Source: Streptomyces durmitorensis
GTDB lineage: Bacteria > Actinomycetota > Actinomycetes > Streptomycetales > Streptomycetaceae
Assembly: GCF_023498005.1 (NCBI RefSeq)
Contig: NZ_CP097289.1
Location: forward strand, 4,402,001 to 4,466,000
DNA: 64,000 bases
Direction of reading: 5' to 3'
Shown here: piece by piece, positions 34,232-42,561 of the stretch
Position numbering within the stretch: position 1 is the first letter of the stretch
Layout: each line of letters begins with the position of its first letter
The notes under the pieces: generated by a model
The model's input: the letters and a program-made list of their open reading frames with translations, nothing else
The model's database searches: none
What the model was told of the DNA's origin: nothing
Program-made: the position numbers and the translations under genes

Positions 34232-34765
34232 TCACAGATGCAGAAGCATCCGGCTGTTGCCCAAGGTGTTCGGTTTCACTCGTTCGAGGCCGAGGAACTC
34301 GGCGACGCCCTCGTCTTTGGAACGCAGGAGCTCGCTGTAGACATCTCCGTCGACAGGCGTCTCACCGATCTCCACGAAGCCGTGCTTCGCGAAGAAGTCG
34401 ACTTCGAAGGTGAGACAGAAAACCCGCCGGACACCGAGCCAGCGAGCGGTCTGCAGCAACTTCCCCAACACCTGATGACCCACTCCGGCGCCCTTGACAT
34501 CGGGGTTCACCGCGAGAGTGCGCACTTCCGCGAGGTCTTCCCACATCACGTGGAGGGCTCCGCAGCCGACGACCTCGGCGTTGTCGTCGCGTTCCGCCAC
34601 CCAGAACTCCTGGATGGACTCGTAAAGGGCGACCGTCGCTTTGTCGAGCAGGATCCCCTGACGGGCGTAGGAGTCGAGGAGGTTGCGTACGACCGGCACA
34701 TCGGCGGTGCGCGCCCGGCGTACGGAGACTGCTTTAGCGCTGAGTTCCGGGGGTTCTGCTGGCAT
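34232..34765 (-). CDS. Amino-acid N-acetyltransferase (GNAT; ArgA-like)
   Basis: The 177-residue GNAT has VSVRRARTADVPVVRNLLDSYA at the start and the acetyl-CoA loop VNPDVKGAGVGHQVLGKLLQTA. FAKHGFVEIG and a short C-terminal tail follow. This is the pattern of the short stand-alone N-acetylglutamate synthases of actinobacteria, which start arginine synthesis; assignment rests on resemblance. The ATG is 9 bp after the stop of the BlaI-type gene, so the two are probably co-transcribed. It is separated from lsr2 by about 220 bp. Confidence 0.8.
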   Translation of the reverse strand: MPAEPPELSAKAVSVRRARTADVPVVRNLLDSYARQGILLDKATVALYESIQEFWVAERDDNAEVVGCGALHVMWEDLAEVRTLAVNPDVKGAGVGHQVLGKLLQTARWLGVRRVFCLTFEVDFFAKHGFVEIGETPVDGDVYSELLRSKDEGVAEFLGLERVKPNTLGNSRMLLHL

Positions 34766-34774
34766 GACCGGACG

Positions 34775-35296
34775 CTATCGCTCTACTTCTGGCTCCGCCG
34801 CGCCGGGGTTCTCCGGGACCGCTTGAGGTGTCTCTTGAGGCGTCTCTTGAGGTGTCTCTTGAGGATCCGCTTGAGGTGTCTCTTGAGGATCCGCTTGAGG
34901 GATCGCTTCTGGGATCGCTTCAGGGATCGCTTGAGAGACCGGGCCCACGATGCGCATCGCGTCGCTGAGTGCTTCGCGCTGTTCCGCCGACATCATCCCG
35001 AAGAACGCGACGAGAGCGGCGGCGGGGTTGTCGCTCTGCGACCATGCTTCGTTCATCAGTGCGGCGGCGTAGGCGGCCCGAGTGGAGACCGCCTCATATC
35101 GATAGGCGCGACCTTCCGCTTCACGGCGCACCCAGCCCTTCTGATGAAGATTGTCCAAAACGGTCATGACGGTGGTGTACGCGATGGACCGTTCCTGCTG
35201 AAGGTCTTCCAGGACTTCTCGAACGGTCACGGGGCGGTTCCACTTCCACACCCGTGTCATGACTGAGTCTTCGAGTTCTCCCAAGGGGCGAGGCAC
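34775..35296 (-). CDS. BlaI/MecI-type repressor with repetitive C-terminal tail
   Basis: The 173-residue protein has the BlaI winged helix (GELEDSVMTRVWKWNRPVTV, then IAYTTVMTVLDNLHQKGWVRRE) and a dimerisation helix (SRAAYAAALMNEA-like). After about residue 125 it ends in a minisatellite tail of PQET/PQAD/PEAI units instead of the usual short end. GTG at 35296 is chosen because upstream frame residues are not family-like. No sensor BlaR is adjacent. A TAGTG-N8-CACTA site lies about 11 bp upstream. Confidence 0.85.
   Translation of the reverse strand: MPRPLGELEDSVMTRVWKWNRPVTVREVLEDLQQERSIAYTTVMTVLDNLHQKGWVRREAEGRAYRYEAVSTRAAYAAALMNEAWSQSDNPAAALVAFFGMMSAEQREALSDAMRIVGPVSQAIPEAIPEAIPQADPQETPQADPQETPQETPQETPQAVPENPGAAEPEVER
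34820..34935 (-). repeat. 12-bp-family minisatellite in the BlaI-type gene
   Basis: Multiple CTTGAGGTGTCT / CTTGAGGATCCG / GGATCGCTT units encode Pro-Gln-Glu-Thr, Pro-Gln-Ala-Asp and Pro-Glu-Ala-Ile repeats at the C-terminus. All are in frame. Confidence 0.85.
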
Positions 35297-35306
35297 ACCA
35301 GAACAA

Positions 35307-35324
35307 TAGTGGGAGATGTCACTA
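35307..35324. promoter_or_regulatory. Candidate BlaI-type operator
   Basis: TAGTG (35307-35311) and CACTA (35320-35324) are inverted with an 8-bp spacer, within AT-rich sequence just before the repressor start. This suggests autoregulation. Confidence 0.45.
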
Positions 35325-35360
35325 ATGACGTGACGGACGTGGGCGAGGCGCCATTTCCGC

Positions 35361-35404
35361 AACAAAAAGGGCGTACGACTCGGAATGAGAGCGAGTCGTA
35401 CGCC
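35361..35404 (-). terminator. Terminator of the small membrane-protein gene
   Basis: GGCGTACGACTCG (35370-35382) and its complement (35392-35404) form a 13-bp stem. The minus strand then reads CCTTTTTGTT, a U-tract. It ends the gene at 35451-35621. Confidence 0.85.
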
Positions 35405-35450
35405 AAGAGTGTGCGGGTGGTGACCTCGGGTCACCGGGAGTCGGACCTGG

Positions 35451-35621
35451 TCAGGCCTTGGGGGCCTGCCTGGCGCCTTCGGCTCGGGCGATCACGGCGT
35501 CGACGGCCGCGTCTTCCTTGGCCTTGTTGGCGCCGCCCTGGGTCTTCACGATCGTCACGATGAGACCGCCGAAGAACACGGCCATCACTACGGGGGGCAG
35601 GAGCGCGGAGACGTATTCCAT
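35451..35621 (-). CDS. Small single-pass membrane protein, 56 residues
   Basis: The product has one membrane helix (about residues 8-28, PPVVMAVFFGGLIVTIV) after a short outside segment, then a charged cytoplasmic tail (KEDAAVDAVIARAEGA). The ATG is 14 bp after the preceding gene's stop. A strong U-tract terminator follows it, which supports it as a real gene. No function is recognised; short membrane proteins of this shape are common in Streptomyces. Confidence 0.65.
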   Translation of the reverse strand: MEYVSALLPPVVMAVFFGGLIVTIVKTQGGANKAKEDAAVDAVIARAEGARQAPKA

Positions 35622-35634
35622 GCCCCCAGAGTAG

Positions 35635-36276
35635 CTAGCCCGCGGCGAGCTGGTGCGGGGGGTCCGCCGGACGGCGCTTGGGAGGGAAGACCTCGGCCGG
35701 GGTCGGCACGGGGCGGGGCTGCTCGGGAGTGGCCGGCTTTGCGGGCGGGGCGCTCGGCGTCTTGGGCTTGGGCTCCGCCCTGTCGTCGGCCTCGCTCCGG
35801 CCGCCGGGGAGGGCGAGCAGGCGCGTGCGCGAGGCGGGGACGAGACGGCGGGGCGCCGGGGCGGACGTATGGGACCGGCCCGAGAGACGGGCGCGTACGG
35901 CCTGTTCGGCGATGGTCCGGCAGCGCTCCAGGAGGGCGGCCGCGACCGGGTTGCCGCGCAGGGCGCGCAGCGCGGCGAGGTCGTCGGCGCCCGGCTGGTA
36001 GCCGGAGCACAGGACGTCCTCGATGAGCGCGAGGTAGCCGGTCGCGGTGCCGGGCAGGGCCGCCCGGTAGCGGGCGAGGTCGGCCAGCAGGAAGGCGCGG
36101 AGCCTGGCGCCCTCGCTGACCGCCTCGTCGACGGCGTCGGCGAGGCGGAGGCAGTCCTGGACGTCTGCGTCGGAGACGGGGCTTGGATGCAGGGCGAGGG
36201 CCAGAGCGCGGCGGAGCACACGCAGCTCCTCCGCACCGAAGGCCATGCCGCCGCGAGATCCGTATGGCGTGGGCAT
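35635..36276 (-). CDS. Conserved hypothetical with Pro-rich C-terminus
   Basis: The 213-residue protein has a helical N-terminal domain (GAEELRVLRRALALALHPSPV and DADVQDCLRLADAVDEAVSEGARLRAFL) and ends in a 90-residue Pro/Arg/Ala-rich tail. It has no signal peptide or membrane helix. The helical part repeats a short pattern around YLALIEDVLCSGYQPGADDLAALRAL. I do not recognise a function. It is probably the first gene of a short operon with the 56-residue membrane protein. Confidence 0.7.
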   Translation of the reverse strand: MPTPYGSRGGMAFGAEELRVLRRALALALHPSPVSDADVQDCLRLADAVDEAVSEGARLRAFLLADLARYRAALPGTATGYLALIEDVLCSGYQPGADDLAALRALRGNPVAAALLERCRTIAEQAVRARLSGRSHTSAPAPRRLVPASRTRLLALPGGRSEADDRAEPKPKTPSAPPAKPATPEQPRPVPTPAEVFPPKRRPADPPHQLAAG

Positions 36277-36373
36277 GGACCGACAATACGTGCCAAACGG
36301 ACAAAATCCGCTTAACGCCAATCTGTGGCGTGGCTTCTGGCGTGGCTTCCGCGGGACGTGGCGGCGGCCGCGC

Positions 36374-36754
36374 TCACTCCGAGCGGCGGCGGATCATCGC
36401 GAAGACGACCGCGCCGACCCCGAGGGCGCCGGCCGCGACGGCAGTGATCCAGGGGAGCACACCCGCGCCGGTGTCCGCGATGGTGCCGCGGTCCTCTTCA
36501 TCGGTACCGGGCGTGCTGGAGGTGCTGGACGTGCTGGAGGTGGCGGACGGTGGGGCCGTGGTGGACAGCCCTCCGACAAGGGCGCCGGGGCCCTCGGCGG
36601 TGCCTTCCGCGCCGAAGTCCACCGCGTACGTCACCGTGTGCGCCGCGCGGCCGTCCTCGAACCCGGTGGCCGCGCTCGCCGCCGTGGCCGGTCCGGCAAG
36701 ACCGGCAAGCACCCCGGCGGCCACTGTCGCGACCAGACTTCCCCTACGCCCCAT
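36374..36754 (-). CDS. Small secreted/anchored protein with sortase-like tail
   Basis: The 126-residue product has an Arg-rich start and signal peptide ending near PATAASA, a short domain, a Ser/Thr repeat linker (SSTSSTSST), then IADTG followed by a hydrophobic helix and Arg-Arg-Arg. The tail resembles an LAxTG sorting signal of the class-E sortases of actinobacteria, with I for L. It could equally be a plain membrane anchor. Start may be ATG at 36754 or GTG at 36763. No sortase gene is in the window. Confidence 0.65.
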   Translation of the reverse strand: MGRRGSLVATVAAGVLAGLAGPATAASAATGFEDGRAAHTVTYAVDFGAEGTAEGPGALVGGLSTTAPPSATSSTSSTSSTPGTDEEDRGTIADTGAGVLPWITAVAAGALGVGAVVFAMIRRRSE

Positions 36755-36911
36755 TTGCTCCACGCCCGCTCGAACCCGGTCACGTCCCGTCCCTGCGCAG
36801 ACTCTTCTATGGGGCGCGGGGTTGTGTGCGCAAGCCCCGCTTATGAGCCGTTGGTTATGAGCCGACGGGTGCGGTCGACAGCCGCGGCGACCACTACGGC
36901 GACCGCTGCGG

Positions 36912-36946
36912 AACGTCTCCCGGAGTGCTCAACTCCGGGAGACGTT
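36912..36946 (-). terminator. Hairpin over the coaX stop codon
   Basis: AACGTCTCCCGGAGT (36912-36926) and its perfect complement (36932-36946) have a 5-nt loop. The coaX stop lies in the loop and its last codons form one arm. No U-tract is seen. Confidence 0.75.
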
Positions 36947-37735
36947 GCGCTCGTAGACCAGGCGCAGGCCGATGAGGGTCAGCCACGGCTCGTGCTCGTC
37001 GATGACCGAGGCCTCGCCGAGCACCATGGGCGCGAGGCCGCCGGTCGCGATGACCGTCACGTCGTCGGGATCGCCGTCCGGGCCCGCCAGTTCGCGGGCC
37101 ATGCGCTGCACGACGCCGTCGACCTGGCCCGCGAAGCCGTACAGAATGCCCGACTGCATGGCCTCCACGGTGTTCTTGCCGATGACGCTGCGCGGCCGGG
37201 CCAGCTCGATCTTGCGGAGCTGGGCGCCGCGTACGCCGAGTGCCTCGACGGAGATCTCGATGCCGGGGGCGATGACGCCTCCGGTGTACTCCCCGCGCGC
37301 GGAGACCGCGTCGAACGTGGTCGCCGTGCCGAAGTCGACGACGACGGCGGGGCCTCCGTAGAGCTCGACCGCCGCGACCGCGTTGATGATGCGGTCGGCG
37401 CCGACCTCCTTGGGGTTGTCCATGAGGATCGGCACGCCGGTCTTGATGCCGGGCTCGACGAGGACGGCGGGCACGTCTCCGTAGTACCGCCGTGTGACCT
37501 CGCGCAGTTCGTGCAGGACGGAGGGGACCGTCGAGCAGATGGCGATGCCGTCGATCCCGTCGCCGAGCTCCTCGCCGAGGAGCGGGTGCATGCCCATCAA
37601 CCCGTTGAGGAGCACGGCCAGTTCGTCGGCGGTGCGGCGGGCCTCGGTGGAGATGCGCCAGTGCTCGACGATCTCTTCGCCGTCGAAGAGACCGAGGACG
37701 GTGTGGGTGTTTCCGACGTCGATGGTCAGCAGCAT
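36929..37735 (-). CDS. coaX: Type III pantothenate kinase
   Basis: The 268-residue ASKHA-fold enzyme phosphorylates pantothenate, the first step from pantothenate to CoA. Motifs are DVGNTHTVLGLFDG (phosphate loop), GADRIINAVAAVELYG, VVVDFGTATTFDAVSARGEYTGG and PGIEIS. The ATG is 7 bp after the nadC stop, so it is the last gene of the DUF2520-panC-nadB-nadC-coaX operon. This puts both pantothenate synthesis (panC) and its use in one transcript. Confidence 0.95.
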   Translation of the reverse strand: MLLTIDVGNTHTVLGLFDGEEIVEHWRISTEARRTADELAVLLNGLMGMHPLLGEELGDGIDGIAICSTVPSVLHELREVTRRYYGDVPAVLVEPGIKTGVPILMDNPKEVGADRIINAVAAVELYGGPAVVVDFGTATTFDAVSARGEYTGGVIAPGIEISVEALGVRGAQLRKIELARPRSVIGKNTVEAMQSGILYGFAGQVDGVVQRMARELAGPDGDPDDVTVIATGGLAPMVLGEASVIDEHEPWLTLIGLRLVYERNVSRS

Positions 37736-37742
37736 GTCGTCG

Positions 37743-38726
37743 TCACTCCGCCGCGCGCAGGTCGAGGCCGATGTCCAGGATCGGCGAGGAGTGGGTGAGG
37801 GCGCCCACCGCGAGGAAGTCCACGCCCGTCCGCGCATACGCGGGTGCGTTCTCCAGGGTGAGGCGGCCGGAGGACTCCAGGATCGCGCGGCCCGCCACGA
37901 TGGCCACGGCCTCCTCGGTCTCGCCCGGCGTGAAGTTGTCCAGGAGGATCAGGTCGGCGCCCGCGTCCACGACCTCGCGCAGCTGGTGGAGGGTGTCGAC
38001 CTCGACCTCCACGGCCAGGTCGGGGAAGGCCGCGCGGACGGCCTTGAAGGCCTGCTCCACGCCTCCCGCGGCCACGACGTGGTTGTCCTTCACCAGCGCC
38101 GCGTCGGAGAGCGACATGCGGTGGTTCACGCCGCCGCCCATCCGCACCGCGTACTTCTCCAGGGCGCGCAGGCCCGCCGTCGTCTTGCGGGTGTCGCGGA
38201 CCTTGGCGCTCGTGCCCTCCAGTGCGTCGGCCCACGCGCGCGTGGCCGTCGCCACGCCGGAAAGGCGGCACAGGAGGTTGAGCGCGCTGCGCTCGGCGGT
38301 GAGCAGGTCGCGGGTGCGGGTGGTGACGCTGAGCAGCTTGTCGCCCGCCTCCACCTGCTCGCCGTCCTCGACGTGCCGCTCGACCTCGAAGGTGTCCGTG
38401 CAGACGAGGGAGATGACGGCTTCGGCGACGCGCAGGCCCGCGACCGTGCCGGCCTCGCGCGCGGTGAAGTCGCCGGTGGCCACGGCCTCTTCGGGGATCG
38501 TGGCGACCGAGGTGACGTCCACGCCGCCGTCCAGGTCCTCCTCGATCGCCATGTGCGCGATGTCCTCGACCTGCACGGGGTCGAGCCCCGCGTCGGTCAG
38601 GAGCTGCGCGAGAGCGGGGTCGAGGCCGCACTCCAGGGGGTCGTAGGCGTCGTCCGAGCCGCAGCCGCAGGCGTCGCCGCAGCCGCCGCCGGTGGGGGCG
38701 AGAGGGAGGTCGTCGGGGGTGCTCAC
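37743..38726 (-). CDS. nadC: Nicotinate-nucleotide diphosphorylase (quinolinate phosphoribosyltransferase)
   Basis: The 327-residue enzyme turns quinolinate and PRPP into nicotinate mononucleotide. Motifs are LLTAERSALNLLCRLSGVAT, RDTRKTTAGLRALEKYAVRM, GGGVNHRMSLSDAALVKDNH and the C-terminal VDFLAVGALTHS. The N-terminus carries a short Cys/Gly cluster (GGGCGDACGCGSDD) of unknown role. The GTG at 38726 has AGGAG 8 nt upstream; the GTG at 38732 overlaps the nadB stop as GTGA but has the Shine-Dalgarno too close. It is directly downstream of nadB. Confidence 0.94.
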   Translation of the reverse strand: MSTPDDLPLAPTGGGCGDACGCGSDDAYDPLECGLDPALAQLLTDAGLDPVQVEDIAHMAIEEDLDGGVDVTSVATIPEEAVATGDFTAREAGTVAGLRVAEAVISLVCTDTFEVERHVEDGEQVEAGDKLLSVTTRTRDLLTAERSALNLLCRLSGVATATRAWADALEGTSAKVRDTRKTTAGLRALEKYAVRMGGGVNHRMSLSDAALVKDNHVVAAGGVEQAFKAVRAAFPDLAVEVEVDTLHQLREVVDAGADLILLDNFTPGETEEAVAIVAGRAILESSGRLTLENAPAYARTGVDFLAVGALTHSSPILDIGLDLRAAE

Positions 38727-38728
38727 GG

Positions 38729-40468
38729 TCACTTCTCCTGAAGGCTGGTCGTCGGGGGGAAGTCTGCGGTCTCGGTCGTGTGCGCCGCCAGGGTCCGGTC
38801 CGCGTTCAGGCGTACGACGATGTGGCGCCGCCAGGCCTCGTCGTCGCGGTCGGGGCGGTCCTCGCGCCAGTGGCAGCCGCGGGTCTCCTCGCGGCGCTGC
38901 GCGGCGGCGACCAGGACGCGGGCGACGCACAGGAGGTTGGTGGTCTCCCACGTGTCGACGCCGGGTTCGGCGGTCTTGCCGTCCTCGGCGAGCGCGCCCG
39001 CCGCCTCCGCGTGGATGCGGGCCAGGCGGGCCGCGGCCTCGGAGAGGGAGTCGGCGGACCTGAGCACTCCGGCGCCGTCGGTCATCACGCGCTGGATGGC
39101 GAAGCGGGCCTCGGGGGGCAGCAGGGGGTGCGCGGGGGTGTCGGGGTGGGGCACCGGCGCGGGGGCGGGCACGGGGACGGGCACCGCAGCGTAGAGGGCG
39201 GGCTGGGCCAGCTCCGCGTGCCGTTCCGCGATGTCCGCGGCGATGCGCTCGGCGTAGACCAGGCCCTCCAGAAGGGAGTTGGAGGCGAGGCGGTTGGCGC
39301 CGTGGACGCCGGTGCAGGCGACCTCGCCGCAGGCGTACAGGCCCGGGACCGTGGTGCGGCCCCGCGGGTCGGTGCGGACGCCGCCGGAGGCGTAGTGCGC
39401 GGCCGGGGCGACGGGGATGGGCTCGGTCAACGGGTCGATGCCGTGGGCGCGGCAGGCGGCGAGGATGGTCGGGAAGCGGTTCTCCCACATGTCGGCGCCG
39501 AAGTGCCTGGCGTCCAAGTACATGTGCTCGGCGCCCTGTTCCTGCATGCGGCGCGTGATGCCCTTGGCGACGATGTCGCGGGGCGCGAGCTCGGCGAGGT
39601 CGTGCTGGCCGACCATGAAGCGCACGCCGTCCGCGTCCACCAGGTGGGCGCCCTCGCCGCGCACCGCCTCGGAGACCAGCGGCTGCTGGCCCTCCGCGTC
39701 GGCCCCCAGGAAGAGCACGGTGGGGTGGAACTGCACGAACTCCAGGTCGCTCACCTCGGCGCCCGCGCGCAGGGCGAGCGCGACGCCGTCGCCCGTCGAC
39801 ACGGACGGGTTCGTCGTCGCCGAGAAGACCTGGCCCATGCCGCCGGTGGCGAGGACGACCGCTGGGGCGTGGACCGCGCCCACGCCGTCGTGCTGGCCCT
39901 CTCCCATGACGTGCAGGGAGACACCGGCGGTGCGGCCGTCGGCGTCGGTGAGCAGGTCAAGGACGAGGGCGTTCTCCACGGTCGGTATGGACTGCGCGCG
40001 GACCGCTTCGACCAGGGCGCGGGAGATCTCCAGGCCTGTCGCGTCGCCGCCCGCGTGCGCGATGCGGCGGCGGTGGTGGCCGCCCTCGCGGGTCAGCTCG
40101 ATGGCGCCTTCGGCGCTCGTGTCGAAGTGGGCGCCGGTCTCGATGAGGCGCCGGACGGCGCCGGGGCCCTCGGTGACCAGGGTGCGCACGGCCTCCTCGT
40201 CGCACAGGCCCACGCCCGCCACGAGGGTGTCCTCCAGGTGCTGCTCGGGGGTGTCGCCCTCGCCGAGTGCCGCGGCGACGCCGCCCTGCGCCCAGCGCGT
40301 GGAGCCGTCGTCAAGGCTGGCCTTGGTGACCACGACGGTCTTCAGGCCGGCCGCCGAGCAGCGCAGGGCCGTGGTCAGTCCGGCCACTCCGGAGCCGACG
40401 ACGACGACGTCGGCCTCCAGGGACCAGCCGGGGGCGGGGGCATGCAGCCGTATTCCGGTGGCACTCAT
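38729..40468 (-). CDS. nadB: L-aspartate oxidase
   Basis: The 579-residue flavoprotein oxidises aspartate to iminoaspartate, the start of NAD synthesis. Features are the FAD-binding VVVGSGVAGLTTALRCSAAG, RWAQGGVAAALGEGDT, ELTREGGHHRRRIAHAGGDA, HYASGGVRTD and GLYACGEVACTGVHGANRLA (flavin loop). The C-terminal helical domain is interrupted by a Pro/Val/Ala linker. Its ATG overlaps the panC stop (ATGA). The quinolinate synthase nadA is not in this window. Confidence 0.95.
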   Translation of the reverse strand: MSATGIRLHAPAPGWSLEADVVVVGSGVAGLTTALRCSAAGLKTVVVTKASLDDGSTRWAQGGVAAALGEGDTPEQHLEDTLVAGVGLCDEEAVRTLVTEGPGAVRRLIETGAHFDTSAEGAIELTREGGHHRRRIAHAGGDATGLEISRALVEAVRAQSIPTVENALVLDLLTDADGRTAGVSLHVMGEGQHDGVGAVHAPAVVLATGGMGQVFSATTNPSVSTGDGVALALRAGAEVSDLEFVQFHPTVLFLGADAEGQQPLVSEAVRGEGAHLVDADGVRFMVGQHDLAELAPRDIVAKGITRRMQEQGAEHMYLDARHFGADMWENRFPTILAACRAHGIDPLTEPIPVAPAAHYASGGVRTDPRGRTTVPGLYACGEVACTGVHGANRLASNSLLEGLVYAERIAADIAERHAELAQPALYAAVPVPVPAPAPVPHPDTPAHPLLPPEARFAIQRVMTDGAGVLRSADSLSEAAARLARIHAEAAGALAEDGKTAEPGVDTWETTNLLCVARVLVAAAQRREETRGCHWREDRPDRDDEAWRRHIVVRLNADRTLAAHTTETADFPPTTSLQEK

Positions 40469-41466
40469 GTGGTGGCTCCGAACGTGAGCGGGATGTTGTC
40501 GATCAGCCGGGTCGCGCCGACCTTGGCCGCCACGGCGAGGACCGCCTCACCGGTGTGGCCCGGCTGTACGTCCGTGAAGTCGGCCGGGTCGACCAGCGCC
40601 AGATAGTCCAGCTCCAGCGGGGGCTTGCGGCGGGCCGCCTCGTCCAGGACGTGCCGGGCGGCTGCGCGGACGGCCGCGGGGCCGCCGGGGACGGTCGGCG
40701 TGACGGACTGGGCGAGTGCGTGGGTGTCGGCCGCGGCGCGGGACTCCCCCAGGGCGTTCAGGGCGTCGGCGCGCGCGTGCGTGACGGGGGCCTGCGCCGC
40801 GCGCGCGTGGAGGGCCTCCTGCGCTGCGTGCCGGTCGCGGCCCGCGAAGAGGGCCTGGGAGAGCGCGAGCGCGGTGCGCCGCTCGGCCGGGGAGAGATAG
40901 CGGTTGCGGCTGGAGAGGGCCAGGCCGTCGTCCTCGCGGACGGTGGGCACACCGACGATCTCTATGCCGAAGTTCAGGTCCCGCACCATGCGGCGGATGA
41001 GGGCGAGCTGCTGGGCGTCCTTCTGGCCGTACAGCGCGACGTCGGGCCGGGTGAGGTGCAGCAGCTTGGCGACGACCGTGAGCATGCCGTCGAAGTGGCC
41101 GGGGCGCGTGGCTCCTTCGAGGAGTGCGCCCATGGGTCCGGCGCTGATCCTGACCTGCGGTGCGCCGCCGGGGTAGACCTCGTCCACAGAGGGGGCGAAC
41201 ACGAAGTCCGCGCCTTCCTGTTCGGCGATCTTGACGTCCGCGTCCAGCGTGCGGGGGTAGCGGTCGAGGTCCTCGCCCGCGCCGAACTGGAGGGGGTTCA
41301 CGAAGACCGTGACCACGACTTCGCCGTCGTCGCCGGCGATGCGGCGTGCGGTGCGGATCAGCGTGGCGTGGCCCTCGTGCAGGGCGCCCATGGTCATGAC
41401 GACGGCACGGCGGCCGGCACGCGTGCGCGTGCGCAGCGGTTCGGCGGTGTGCACGAGGCTGGTCAT
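40465..41466 (-). CDS. panC: Pantoate-beta-alanine ligase (pantothenate synthetase)
   Basis: The 333-residue enzyme joins pantoate and beta-alanine using ATP. HIGH-like MTMGALHEGHATLI, FVNPLQFGAGEDLDRYPRTL, LYGQKDAQQLALIRRMVRDL and KMSKS-type LALSSRNRYLS are all present. A 50-residue Ala/Arg-rich insertion (about residues 215-260) lengthens it relative to E. coli PanC. ATG overlaps the DUF2520 stop, and its own stop overlaps nadB's ATG (4 bp each), so translation is coupled. Confidence 0.94.
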   Translation of the reverse strand: MTSLVHTAEPLRTRTRAGRRAVVMTMGALHEGHATLIRTARRIAGDDGEVVVTVFVNPLQFGAGEDLDRYPRTLDADVKIAEQEGADFVFAPSVDEVYPGGAPQVRISAGPMGALLEGATRPGHFDGMLTVVAKLLHLTRPDVALYGQKDAQQLALIRRMVRDLNFGIEIVGVPTVREDDGLALSSRNRYLSPAERRTALALSQALFAGRDRHAAQEALHARAAQAPVTHARADALNALGESRAAADTHALAQSVTPTVPGGPAAVRAAARHVLDEAARRKPPLELDYLALVDPADFTDVQPGHTGEAVLAVAAKVGATRLIDNIPLTFGATT

Positions 41467-42401
41467 CGGGTGCCTCCCTCGCCGTCGCCGGTCACGCTCC
41501 CGCCGTTGGCCAGGACTCCCAGGAGGTCCTCGGCGAGCTCGGGCTTGAGCAGTCCGTGGGCGAGCGCGCGGTCGGCGGTCGCGCGGGCCATCGCCAGATA
41601 CCCGGCGACGGTCTGCGGGGCGTGCTTGCGCAACTCGGCGACGTGCGCGGCGACGGTGCCCGCGTCCCCGCGCGCGACGGGTCCGGTGAGGGCGGCGTCG
41701 CCGGACCGCAGCGCGTTGTCCAGGGCGGCGCCGAGCAGCGGGCCGAGCATCCGGTCGGGGGCCTCCACGCCCGCGTCTCGGAGCAGCTCCATGGACTCGG
41801 CGACCAGCGTGACCAGGTGGTTCGCGCCGAGCGCGAGCGCCGCGTGGTAGAGCGGGCGCGACTCCTCGGCGATCCATTCGGGCTCGCCGCCCATCTCGAT
41901 GACCAGCGCCTCGGCGGCGAGACGCAGCTCCTCGGGAGCGGTCACGCCGAAGGAGCAGCCCGCGAGGCGCTGCACGTCGACGGGGGTGCCCGTGAACGTC
42001 ATGGCGGGGTGCAGCGCGAGCGGCAGGGCTCCGGCGCGCAGGGCGGGTTCGAGCACCTTGGTGCCGTACCGCCCGGAGGTGTGCACGATCAGCTGGCCGG
42101 GGCGCACGGCACCGGTCTCCGCGAGGCCTTCGACCAGGCCGGGCAGGGCGTCGTCCGGCACGGTCAGGAGGACGAGGTCGGCGCGCTCCAGAACCTGGGC
42201 GGGCGGGACGAGGGGGACGTCGGGCAGCAGGACCGCCGCGCGTCGTACGGAGGCGTCGGAGACTCCCGACGCGGCGACCGGGCGGTGCCCGGCGAGCTGG
42301 AGTGCCGCGGCTAGCGCGGGGCCGACTCGGCCCGCTCCCACGACACCCACCGTGAGCCTCGCGGGGCGGTCCCGCGGGTCTGGCTGATGAGGTGCGTTCA
42401 C
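41463..42401 (-). CDS. Rossmann-like DUF2520-domain protein
   Basis: The 312-residue protein has an N-terminal dinucleotide-binding fold (VGVVGAGRVGPALAAALQLAG) and a 6-phosphogluconate-dehydrogenase-like helical C-terminal domain (YHAALALGANHLVTLVAESMEL). It is the usual neighbour of panC in actinobacteria and is sometimes suspected to supply ketopantoate reduction; this is not proven. It heads the operon, and the stop overlaps panC's ATG. Confidence 0.87.
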   Translation of the reverse strand: MNAPHQPDPRDRPARLTVGVVGAGRVGPALAAALQLAGHRPVAASGVSDASVRRAAVLLPDVPLVPPAQVLERADLVLLTVPDDALPGLVEGLAETGAVRPGQLIVHTSGRYGTKVLEPALRAGALPLALHPAMTFTGTPVDVQRLAGCSFGVTAPEELRLAAEALVIEMGGEPEWIAEESRPLYHAALALGANHLVTLVAESMELLRDAGVEAPDRMLGPLLGAALDNALRSGDAALTGPVARGDAGTVAAHVAELRKHAPQTVAGYLAMARATADRALAHGLLKPELAEDLLGVLANGGSVTGDGEGGTR

Positions 42402-42561
42402 GTGATGACGCCTTCTTCCCGTTCCAGTCCGCTCCGGGTACCGGACGATTTCTCGTCATGCTAACGCGATTGGTCCGCGCCGCGTCCTCGGCTGTCCACA
42501 GGCTGTGGGTATTCGTATGACCGGGGCGCGCGGGCGGCCGGTCGCACGCCATGCTCGGGGG

